Source of the DNA: Cololabis saira
Lineage: Eukaryota; Chordata; Actinopteri; Beloniformes; Belonidae
Length of the DNA stretch: 64,000 nucleotides
NCBI RefSeq assembly: GCF_033807715.1
Contig: NC_084600.1
Location: 46,930,324 to 46,994,323, forward strand
Direction of reading: 5' to 3'
This document shows, piece by piece, positions 22,275 through 33,100 of the stretch (its first letter is position 1; every line of letters starts with the position of its first letter). Position numbers and translations under genes: made by a program. The notes below the pieces were generated by a model. It saw only the letters and a program-made list of their open reading frames with translations. It was not told where the DNA came from and searched no databases.

Positions 22275-23614
22275 GGGGCCTCATTTAAAATGGACTGCGT
22301 AGGATTCATACTAAAAGTGCACGTACACCCAAAAGCCGAAAATGGCGGGCGCAAAAAAAATCTGGATCTATAAAACCGTGTGCACGCACACTTGCACGCA
22401 ATGTTCTCTTTAGAAATCACAGTCCAGCTGGAAGGTTACTCAGCTGAATCTGCCTCATATCCCGCCCTCTACACGCCCACTTCATACCAAAAATGGTATG
22501 TTTTTGCATATGAATGAGCCTGCTGAGCATGCGCAGCGGCTTCCTGTAACCTGTTTGGCTTCAGGATGAATGAGAAGTATCCAGCCACCGTGCCATGAAT
22601 TTCACTGAGATCTGAGATCGAGATGTTGAGGATGAGGTGGAGGACAGGAAAACTACATTATTTTGTGGTCACAGTAAAAGTAGAAAAATAAATAGTATAA
22701 AATACAGCGAGTGAGTGGCAGCACGCTGTTGCTGCGCCAAATGCCGTGAATGCCCTGGCGCAACAGTGGGGACATGCCCCCGTCTTTTCAAAATCATGTT
22801 TTTGTCCCCCCCACTTTTTACAGTTTAAAAACTGACAGTAAGCTCAGCCATGTAATTGCAAATCATCAAGACACTGTGCGAAGACGGGACGGCGGCCCGG
22901 CAGCCCCCGCTCCCCCTCCTCCCTCCCGTCTCCCCTCAGAGCTGCTCTAGGCTGGTTTATGGTTCCGCATCACACCAACGCAGAGCCTACGGCGTAGGGT
23001 ACGCGGCGATGCGTGCCGTACGCCGGACCCTACGGCGTAGGCTCTGCGTTGGTGTAACGCAGAACCATAAATCAGGCTTAAAAGTAAACACAACATGTGC
23101 GCACGTACCCGGCATGACAGGCAGACACACACGGGGAGAAGAGACTATTGATTTAATTTTAATTTATTTAAAAACTTTATCCTTATGAACGCAATTGTTA
23201 TATAGTCCAACTTTCCTTATTTTATTCAGAACACTTTTTTTTCCTCTTCGGCGTGGAGCAGTGGGCCTGGGGCGGCCGCCCCCTCTGCTCCCCCGCCTGC
23301 TCCGCTAATGGTCCTGACTGACGCTGTGCTTCACACACAGAGGATACGGTCAGCGCTATTATATTATAAATCTGATATGTGATGACATTATTGAGAGTAT
23401 GACATGAATCTGGCTTCATTTCACCACCTCACAGCCTGCGTCGCCAGTTCCCCGTGTCTTAAGTACATTCTTACGGGAGGGTCAGGGTTGCCGTAGGGAT
23501 ACGCACATTTTTCGGTTAGTTTTTCCTTTTTAGATCCCAGCCTTTGCGTAGAAGGCGGCTTCCGTATCTTTCAAGCCCTTTTTGTGCGCAAGCAAGCTTT
23601 ATAGATGAGGCCCC
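22275..23614. mobile_element. DNA transposon with GGGGCCTCATTTA ends, copy 1
   Basis: Left GGGGCCTCATTTAAAA, right TTTATAGATGAGGCCCC. The interior includes CGTACACCCAAAAGCCG, GGGGACATGCCCCCGTCTTT, a Harbinger-like MITE (22949-23078) and a conserved 3' part. No transposase. Copy 2 at 23834-26545 is collinear but carries a large insertion. Confidence 0.75.
22949..23078. repeat. Harbinger-like MITE, about 130 bp
   Basis: AGGCTGGTTTATGGTTCCGC to CAGAACCATAAATCAGGCT, palindromic. The second copy of the host element has a MITE at the same place. Confidence 0.85.
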
Positions 23615-23833
23615 TGGACTATTGGCTGTTTGTGTCTCTGCCTGTTCCCGTTAGTTTCCTCTCTTGCAGATTTCAAAGGCTTGTGTGCCGTTGTGTTTTC
23701 CTTTTTCCTCTCATTTCAGACTTGCAGCAGATGCAGGTAGGTGCCCAAGTGAAACTGCTCCGACCACGTTTGTACAAGTCACCACTTTCTTCAGTCTCTT
23801 CATCTCGACCGCTGTGGTGTCCAGTGCAGCTCT
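23615..23833. other. No gene recognised
   Basis: Spacer between two copies of the same transposon; TTTCC-rich. Confidence 0.5.
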
Positions 23834-24826
23834 GGGGCCTCATTTAAAATGGAGTGCGTAGAATTCATACTAAAAGTGCACGTACACCCAAAAACCGAAA
23901 ATGGCGGGCGCAAAAAAAAATCTGGATCTATAAAACTGCGTGCACGCACACTTGCACGTACGGTTCTCTTTATAAATCACAGTCCAGCTGGAAGGTTGCG
24001 CACGAGAATCCGCCTGGTATCCTGCCCTCTACACGCCCACTTTCTACCAAAAATGGAATCATTTTGCATATAAATGAGCTGCTGAGCATGCGCAGTGGCT
24101 TCCTGCTACCTGTTTGGCTTCAGAATGAATGAGACGTGTCGAACCACCGTGCCACTGAATTTCACTGAGATCTGAGACGGAGATGTTGTGGATGAGGTGG
24201 AGGACAGGAAAACTACATTATTTTGTGGTCACAGTAAAAGTAGAAAAATAAATAGTATAAAATAAAGCGAGTGAGTGCAGCACGCCGTTGCTGCGCGGAA
24301 CGCCGTGAGTGCCCCGGCGCAACAGGGGGGACATGCCCCCCCCCCGTCTTTTCTTTTTTTTTTTTTTTTTTTTTCCCCTTGTCTGCACACATATTAGTGA
24401 TTGATACCATGATGGTAGAAACCAAAAGTATATATATGTGCATTATTACTATATTTAATATATATACATATATACGCATACATATGCGTACACATACATA
24501 AATATACACATACAAACCCAGTGATTTTTTTTTTTTTTTGGGGGGGGGGGGTGACGACATCCACTGCCAATCCAGGAAGCAGGAACACACGGAAACACAG
24601 GTCAAGCACTGGAAATCTGCAACAAAAAACCACAAACAAAGCACGAAACCGAACGGTTTCGGAGCCGAACAAAACAACAACAGCAATCGACCTAAATCTT
24701 GAGATCTGATCGCAGTCTGAGCTAAGCTAGCGCTACCGCTACCTAAACCCAAAAACTAGAGAGCCAGCATGCGGGTGAACAAGCAAGTGTGTATGTCTAT
24801 GTGTGTGGGTGTGTATGTATATGATA

Positions 24827-24938
<112 letters not shown>

Positions 24939-24967
24939 AACCAAACAAAGCTCCACCTGAAGTGTAT

Positions 24968-25490
24968 CTATAGTGGGGGAGGGTGGGAGCAACCCCGCCA
25001 CCCGCGAGACCAGAGGCCGACACGGAAGAGCCCGGAACCCAGGCCACCGGCAACCCCACAGAGGGGAGAAGTAGGAGGGAGGCAACCCACCGCCTGCGAG
25101 GCCCCCCTGCCCCCGGCGGCGGCCGAGGGGGCCCGCGGGCGGGGCCCCCACGGCGCGGGAAGAAGCAGCCAGGGACCCCGCGGCGGCGGACCGCGACCCA
25201 GGCAATCCCCGGCCACCCGGTCCGGGCCGGACACGCGGCCAGGAGGCCCTCACCCTTCAGGCCAACGACCCCCACCCGGCAGGGGGCCAGCCTGCCCGGA
25301 GAGACAGAGCCGCCCCGGCCGCCGACGCGGGCAGGCGCACCCGCCCCCACAAAAGTGGCCCCCCCAAGACCAGAGGGGCGCCCCGCCGCAGAGGCAGTGG
25401 GGGGGACCGGAGACGGGCCCGGAGAGAGGGAACCCCCCAACAAGGCGACACACGTGCAGGCCTGACAACGGAGGGCCCCAGACCCAGGCA
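24968..25490. repeat. GC-rich block of the retroposon
   Basis: About 520 bp that is very rich in G and C, with long open frames on both strands. The frames give low-complexity Pro/Gly/Arg proteins without a motif, so they are compositional artefacts. The block looks like the GC-rich internal part of a teleost retroposon. Confidence 0.5.
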
Positions 25491-25529
25491 TCCCATTCAT
25501 TCATCCATTCACCTATCCGATACCTATAC

Positions 25530-25575
25530 TAATAATAATATGATATACTATACATAATAATAATACTAATAATAC

Positions 25576-25618
<43 letters not shown>
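25530..25618. repeat. (AAT)n-type microsatellite
   Basis: ATAATAATACTAATAATA runs within the retroposon. Confidence 0.9.
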
Positions 25619-25923
25619 CATCTTTGTATAATATAATATTGATAAATTATTAAATTTTGATGTCCTGCCAATGGAGGCCCAAATCCTCCATGGCAGGACC
25701 CTTCCATACCGCATTCTCACTGACACAGACATACGATCACGCACCGTTTCCCCCCCCCCGTCTTATCAAAATCATGTTTTTGTCCCCCACACTTTTTACA
25801 GTTTAAAAACTAACGGTAGGATCAGCCATTAACTGCAAATCACACCCTGTGCGAAGGGCCCGGCAGCCCCGCTTCACCCCCCGCTCCCCCTCCTCCTCTC
25901 CCGTCTCCCCTCAGAGCTGCTCA

Positions 25924-26039
25924 GGGCGGGTTTATGGTTCCGCGTCACCAACGCAGAGCCTACGGCGTAGCTGCGCGTCGCCGTGTACCCTACGCCGTAG
26001 GCTCTGCGTCGTTTTAACGCGGGACCATAATTTAGGCTT
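25924..26039. repeat. Harbinger-like MITE
   Basis: GGCGGGTTTATGGTTCCGCG to GGGACCATAATTTAGGCTT. Confidence 0.8.
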
Positions 26040-26681
26040 ACACCCGCACCTAAAGGTTTCACGCGCGCGTAAACTCATTATATATATAAAAAAATCTGTG
26101 TCCCTTTAGGGAAGAAATGAGGGGCTCCGTGGAGCCCCTAAACGCTCTAGGGACCCCCCTTTGTTCTGTCCTAAAGCGGTGGGTGAAGAGGAGGTTGCAG
26201 CAGCAGCAGCAGCAGCAGCAGCACCAGAGTCCTGACAGACGCTGTGTTTCAAACACAGAGGGACACGATCAGCGCTATTTTATTATAAGTCTGATATATG
26301 TTGTTATGTGTGATGACATTATTAAGAGTATGACATGAATCTGGCTTCATTTCACCACTTTACAGCCTGCGTCGCCAGTTCCCCGTGTCTTAAGTAAATT
26401 CTTACGGGAGGGTCCGAGTTGCCGTAAAGATAAGCAGATTTTTCGGTTAGTTTTTTCTTTTTAGATCCGAGGCTTTGCGTAGAAGGTGGCTTCCGCAACT
26501 TTCAGGCGCTTTTTCTGCGCAAGCAAGCTTTATAGATGAGGACCCTGGGCGCTAAATTCATGGTCGTTGACGCAGTTTTCAGAAGAAACCAAAACTAGTG
26601 ACGTCAGGGTGGTGGAGGTTGGAGTGTGGACGATGATTGTGCTTTTGTAACAACGACAACAAACAAAACAACAACAAACTG

Positions 26682-27057
26682 TCTCTAACTGTCTCCAAAC
26701 TGTCTCTAACTATCTCCAAACTGTCTCTAACTATCTCCAAACTGTCTCTAACTATCTCCAAACTGTCTCTAACTATCTCCAACCTGCCTCTAACTATCTC
26801 CAACCTGCCTCTAACTATCTCCAAACTGTCTCTAACTATCTCCAAACTGTCTCTAACTATCTCCAAACTGTCTCTAACTATCTCCAACCTGCCTCTAACT
26901 ATCTCCAAACTGTCTCTAACTATCTCCAAACTGTCTCTAACTATCTCCAAACTGTCTCTAACTATCTCCAACCTGCCTCTAACTATCTCCAAACTGTCTC
27001 TAACTATCTCTAACCTGCCTCTAACTATCTCCAACCTGCCTCTAACTATCTCCAAAC
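26682..27057. repeat. 21-bp minisatellite, about 18 units
   Basis: Units CTGTCTCTAACTATCTCCAA(A), with a second type CCTGCCTCTAACTATCTCC(AA). It ends directly at the start of the LINE pseudogene. Open frames across it on both strands come from the 21-bp period. Confidence 0.93.
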
Positions 27058-27447
27058 TCTCACCGACCTCAACTCTCCTTCAAACACACATTTTAAAAGT
27101 TTACTAGACTGTCTGGAGGACATCAAAGCCTGGACGGCTTTACACTTTTTAAACTTTAATGAAAATAAAACGGAGGTCCTAGTTTTTGGTCCCAGTGCTG
27201 CCTGTGACTCATACGTAGATCCAGGACCCCTAGAGCCACATGTCAGAAATACTGACAAAAACCTTGGTGTAGTTTTGGACACTAACTTTTAAAATGGAGA
27301 AACAAATTAATGTTAGTAAAATCTAGTTTCTTCCAGTTGAGGCTTTTGTCCAAGTTTCAACCCTTTTTATCTTTCACAAACTTGGAGAAAGTTACACATG
27401 CCTTTGTGTCATCCCACCAAGACTACTGCAAAGCCCTGCAGGCGTTA

Positions 27448-28437
27448 AGTGTTCGAATTGGGGGGAGCTAAGGGGAGCTGAGCTCCCCTAAGAAGGACAT
27501 TGGCTCCCCTGAAAGACTGCTTTGTGAAATTTAGGGGGAGCTCTAAAATATTGGCTGTTTCTTTTTCAGACAGGTTATAGAGTTCGATTTTCTGTATGAC
27601 CAAATCCGCTCCGACCCGGTGTGTCAGTGTTCACCGCAGACAGACTGCAGCTTCGCCTGAATTATGGTTCCGCGTTAAATCGACGGCGTATCCGACGGTG
27701 TAGGGTCGTGGTGCGGTGTGCGTCGCCGCGAACCCTACGCCGTCGGCTCTGCGTTGGTGTGACGCGGAACCATAAATCATCCTAGGATTTATGGTTCACC
27801 GGGAGTGGGCTCTGGCGGTTGATGTTGATCCGCGGACCAAACTTGTTAAGGAGCATCAAACTCACTCTTATCTACGCGGAAATAACGCTAAAATATAAAG
27901 AAGGCGTCCCAAAGTGTGATCTATGGTGAAATAGGAAACTGAAGATGTGTAGGCTGTTCCCAATGTTCCCTCCAGTTCTGCAGCGCAGCTTTAAGCCCCG
28001 CCCACTGCAGGCGTCAACAGTGCATGCCGCTTTCAGTGTGAACGCACCAAGCAGCGAGATGCTGGCGTCGGGAGATTTTTGACGCTTTCAGTGTGAACGC
28101 AGGGTAAGACCATTATACAGGATTCTTGAAGGGGTGTTTTGAGCAGAAAAAAACGTTACCTGTGTGTCTCCTTGCTGCTTTTCTTTATTCTGATTAATAA
28201 ATGAGTTCGGTCATGCAATACGGCTAGTAGAATGTTTTTCACATGGTCTTTAACCCAGCAAGCACCGTTCTAAAAGAGGAGCAAATGATACATTTGTTTA
28301 TTTATATTGAGACCGGTTATGTTGACAAATTGCGTCAATTAATGTGCTTCAAAGTGAAAATTTCTTTTGGCAGTACCCCCCGTCCAACCCCTCAAAAATG
28401 TTGGCTCCCCCAGGACCCATGGTCCAATTCGAACCCT
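27448..28437. mobile_element. DNA transposon with AGTGTTCGAATTGG ends
   Basis: Left AGTGTTCGAATTGG and right CCAATTCGAACCCT form a 14-bp inverted repeat with one mismatch. GCGTTA flanks both sides (27442-27447 and 28438-28443). Sub-terminal blocks contain repeated GGGGAGCT and GGCTCCCC. A Harbinger-like MITE lies at 27655-27783. No transposase seen. It may be hAT-like. Confidence 0.7.
27655..27783. repeat. Harbinger-like MITE
   Basis: GCCTGAATTATGGTTCCGCG to GCGGAACCATAAATCATCCT, palindromic. Confidence 0.82.
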
Positions 28438-29003
28438 GCGTTAGCTAGTCCCCTCCGTCCCGTCTGCAGCTGGTCCCCTCAGTCCCGTCTGCAGCCGCCT
28501 CCTCACCAGAACGCCAACGCGGGACTATATTACACCTGTAGCTCGCAGCTATTCATTCGCTTGTCATCTGTTATAGGATCCATTATAAAATTATTTTACT
28601 TGTTCTTAAAACTTTACATGTCTTGCACCTTCTTATATCTGAGGTCTTTTAACGGTCCATAGACCTTCTCGGGCTCTTAGGTCAGCTGACCAGCTCTAAC
28701 AGTCCCCCCCCCCATGGCTTAAGAGCAGGGAGACCGGGCCTCTGCAGTAACTGGCCCCGAACTCTGGACCGAGCTGCCGCTGCACCTACACCCAGCTCCT
28801 TCTATGGCTGTTTTTAAATGTCATCTTAAAACTAATTTTTACTCTCTAGCTTTTAACTCGCCATGAGTGTTGTATTTCATTTATCTGTTTTATGTTTTAC
28901 ATTGTCCTGTTTTGTTTTTATTTTTCTTCACTTGTCCAGCACTTTGGTCAGCTGTTGTTGTTTTTAAAGTGCTATATAGATAAACTTGAACTTGAACTTT
29001 GAA

Positions 29004-29170
29004 CGGAGCCCGAGGGTTTAATCGCTGAATCAGTCACGTGGTGCAGCCAGGTGGCGAGATATCTGACCTTATCGTGTTCAGCCCCGCCCCTGACTGAAGC
29101 AATCCTTCATTCCTCAGAGTTTTTGTTCAGGGGAAGGTTAAACTGTCTGACAGTTGCTACGAAGAGGACG
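29004..29170 (+). promoter_or_regulatory. Presumed 5' flank and 5' UTR of the finTRIM gene
   Basis: A 167-bp stretch separates the LINE 3' end from the finTRIM start codon. No TATA box is evident. The open frame continues upstream to 29051, but the family start is at 29171, so this part is taken as untranslated. Transcription start cannot be located from sequence alone. Confidence 0.35.
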
Positions 29171-30189
29171 ATGGCGCAGCAGGAAAACCAGCTCGACCCA
29201 GTTAAATTCTCTTGTTCCATCTGTTTGGATCTTTTAAATGATCCGGTGGCTATTCCCTGTGGACACAGTTACTGTATGAAGTGTATTAAGGACTTCTGGG
29301 ATGAAGGCGAGAAGAAACTCCCCAGCTGTCCTCAGTGTCGACGCACGTTTATTCCGAGGCCTGAGCTGCTGAAAAACACCATGTTAGCTGATTTAATGGA
29401 GGAACTGAAGAAGACTGGACTCCAAGCTGCTCCTGCTGATCACTGCTATGCTGGACCTGGAGACGTGGCCTGTGATGTCTGCTCTGGGAGGAAACTGAAA
29501 GCTGTCAAGTCCTGTTTGGTCTGTCTGGCCTCTTACTGCCAGAAACACCTTCAACCTCACCGTGATGCGGCTCCACTAAAGAAACACCAGCTGGTGGATC
29601 CCTCCAAGAACCTGCAGGACAACATCTGCCCCCGTCACGGTGAGGTGAGGAAGATGTTCTGTCGTACTGATCAGAAGTGTATCTGTTATCTCTGCTCTGT
29701 GGATGAACATAAAGGCCACGACACGGTCTCAGTTGCAGCAGAAAGGACGGAGAGGCAGAGAGAGATGGAGCTGAGTCGACAACAAATCCAGCAGCAGATC
29801 CAGGAAAGAGAGAAAGATGTGAAGCTGCTTCAGCAGGAGGTGGAGGCCATCGATCAGTCTGCTGATAAAACAGTGGAGGGCAGTGAGGAGATCTTCACTG
29901 AGCTGATCTCTCTCCTCCAGAAGAGAAGCTCTGATGTGAAGCAGCAGATCAGATCCCAGCAGGAAACTGAAGTGAGGAGAGTCAGAGAGCTGGAGGAGAA
30001 GCTGCAGCAGGAGATCAGGGACCTGAAGAGGAGAGACGCTGAGATGAAGCAGCTCACAGACACCGAGGACCACAACCAGTTCCTCCACAACTACCCCTCA
30101 CTGTCACCACTCAGTCAGTCCACACACTCCTCCAGCATCAGCATCCGTCCTCTCACACACTCCTCCAGCATCAGCATCCGTCCTCTCAG
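29171..30189 (+). CDS. finTRIM exon 1: RING, B-boxes, coiled coil
   Basis: The RING carries Cys15, Cys18, Cys30, His32, Cys35, Cys38, Cys53 and Cys56, a complete C3HC4 set. B-box 2 keeps Cys153, His156, Cys164, Cys172, Cys175, His180 and His183. A Gln/Glu/Lys-rich heptad region follows (about 190-310). A 33-bp direct duplication at 30121-30186 repeats 11 residues (THSSSISIRPL) just before the exon end. The donor is CAG|GTACTG after 30189. The frame runs on past the donor to a stop near 30256, so an unspliced transcript would lose the SPRY domain. Confidence 0.9.
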
Positions 30190-33100
30190 GTACTGCATAT
30201 TTACAACATATTTAACCGTTTACTTTGACATGCACGTCAGGGCACTCGTCACGTGATCAGGATCTCCGCTCGTCATGCTATGACGTAGAGGGGACGCCCA
30301 GGGAATTCCCTGTGGTTGACGAAATGGGAGAATGGTTAAAACAATGAATTTAAATATCGCCTGTTTCCACTCCCTGGTTGAAAAGCCATTAAAAATTATA
30401 TTTTGTGGCTGGACGACGCTCTGGTTAAGGTCTGGTTAGGTTAAAGCACCACTTATGATTGGTTAGAAGTAGGAAACGGTTGACAACGGATCCCAATTGA
30501 CTTCGCATAGGTACAAGATCCGTGGTGCTCACACGGAATTGACCATTTTCCGTGCTGTTGCCACGGAAAATAGTGGTGAGAGGTCGTGGGCATTTCACGG
30601 ATTTTTGTGAGATCAGGTTGAAAACGTTGCAGCTTCACATTAAGCCTGATTTATGGTTCCACGTTAAATCGACACAGAGCCTACGGCGTAGGGTACGCAG
30701 CGACGCGCGCCGTACGGTGTGCATCGCTGCGTAACCTACGCCGTAGGCTCTGCATTGGTGTGACGCGGAACCATAAATCAGGCTTTATTCTGGCCAGATC
30801 TGAAGAAACTTTGCAACAACGAGCAAGCGAGTGATTATGTACATTCACTGAGTGAATATGAAAGCCTCCTGGCCTTCGGCAGGAGGGTCCCCCCTTATGA
30901 GCCTGGTCCTGCTCAAGGTTTTTCTTGCCACTGTTTGGCTTAAGGCTTTTCTCCCACTATGGGAGTTTTTACCTGCCATTGTTTATATAATAATTGCTCG
31001 GGGGTTTATGTTTATGTTTATGTTTATGTTCATGTTCTGGATCTCTGGAAAGTGTCTAGAGACAACATCTGTTGTATTAGACGCTATATAAATAAAATTG
31101 AATTGAATTGAATTGAATTGAAAGTAAAATATATATTTCTCGCTAGAAATGTAATCAAAACGCATTTTTATGCAGAAACTAACTCAAAATATTGATTTTG
31201 TACACTAAAAAATTAGAAATGTCCGCAGTCACGTGACTTGGACGCAAAACTAATAGGCAGGAAAAATGTAACAATTCAAGAGCTATTATTGTAACGTTTC
31301 TCTACGTTTTTGCACTTTGGACCAACATAGGCAGGGTACGTTTTTATGTGAGACTGCGACGACGCACATTACTTTTCTCAGTCAAAAGTGTTACCGTGGC
31401 GACGATAGACGCCAAAAAGCGCAAGTGTCATTTTGCCGCAATTTATGCCATTTCTTCGGCCGTTTCTTTGCCCGAACCGTAACGTGCACCCAGGTGTGTT
31501 ATACATCAAAATGTGCGTCTCCATCCTGCGACGGCACGCATTACTTTTCTCTTTCAAAAGCATTACCGTGGCGACGATAGACGCTTCATCTGATTGGTTC
31601 ATATTTGATAGTTCCTACTTTCTGCCATAACTTTTGGTTTGATATAAAGACTCGTGGGTGGTGTCATCGGACTCGGTATTGAGTCCTTGAACATAATTGG
31701 TGCAAATTAGCCCCGTCCCTTCTTCTGATTGGTCGATATCTGATAGTTCCTAGATTCTGCCATAACTTCAGCAATCCATAAACCGTATCCGTATAAATCC
31801 GTATCCGTGAACATCGCTGTTCATTCCTCTGATTTACTCACGACCGGTCCAGATTCTGACCTCCGGTGTGTCCATGCAGCATGTCCGTCCTTGATTCTTC
31901 TTCATCATAGCAGAGTTTTTTGACCTAACGTTGCGGCTTCTCTTTCAAACGTTTGTGAGCCGCTACTGAGCGGGTCAACACAGTCAAAAACAAAAAAAAT
32001 CACTCAAAAATCACTTCCAAGTTGATGCAATTTATTAATAATTCAGCAGATTATACTGTTACAAGAAGGATCCATAAAAAGACAAAAAGCATCTTATTAT
32101 CATTTCTGCGATCTGCCCTTTGCGTCAAAAACTGTCCCACTTCCCACTCTCACTCTCTTCCCTCCAGCTGCAGGTTCATTAATCACTCATTAAATCATTA
32201 ATCACTGATTAAATCATTAATCACTGATTAAATCATTAATCACTAATTAAATCATTAATCATTAATTAAGTCATTAATCACTAATTAAATCATTAATCAC
32301 TAATTAAATCATTAATCACTGATTAAATCATTAATCACTGATTAAATCATTAATCACTGATTAAATCATTAATCACTGATTAAATCATTAATCACTAATT
32401 AAATCATTAATCACTAATTCAATCATTAATCATTAATTAAATCATTAATCACTAATTAAATCATTAATCACTAATTCAATCATTAATCATTAATTAAATC
32501 ATTAATCACTAATTAAATCATTAATCACTAATTAAATCATTAATCACTCATTAAATCATTAATCACTGATTAAATCATTAATCACTAATTAAATCACTGC
32601 AGACGCTCTGACATAAGAAAGGAGGCGCGGAGACAAGGCCTGAACTTAACTTAAACACCAGGTCCCCACAAACCAATGCATATACGCCTTCTTTCAAATA
32701 AAGGATTAAGTAAATAAATGGGTAAATCCACAAAGAACAGATTGCGCCCGCAAATAGCACTGTGAATTGCGCTGCATTAGCGCCCGCAATTTGCCCCGCT
32801 TTAAGGTCCTATTCACAAAAGATTTTTCTTTAATGATATACCGGAGCAAACACGCCCATAAAGTTTTGCGGCTGAGTGCAATTTGCACTTGTCTGAGTGA
32901 GTGAGCGGAGCTGTTTCCAGTGTTCTCCATATTTCTGCACACACATTGGTCCACAATGAAAACTGCAGAAATAAAAAATAAAGCGAGTGAAAATAAAACG
33001 CCATGAGGCGCAAGGGCGCAATTTCCACTGGGAACAGGGGGGACATGCCCCCACTTTTCAAACTCATGTTTTAGCCCCCCCCAGCTTTTTTACAGTTTAA

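Larger units (their letters stand above)
27060..29003 (+). pseudogene. L2-like LINE reverse transcriptase and 3' end, split
   Basis: The first part (27060-27447) reads LDCLEDIKAWTALHFLNFNE, then NKTEVLVFGPS and NLGVVLDTNF, followed by stops. The second part (28444-29003) reads in broken frames RIHYKIILLVLKTLH and GPELWTELPLHLH. It ends with CAGCACTTTGGTCAGCTGTT and a CTTGAA tail. Order and wording match the C-terminal half of an L2/CR1-type ORF2. A 990-bp transposon interrupts it. Many stops make it inactive. Confidence 0.8.

Noticed and set aside
29051..29170. Upstream in-frame extension of the finTRIM protein by 40 codons
   Set aside because: The family start is the MAQ methionine at 29171 with a good initiation context; the extension does not resemble finTRIM proteins.
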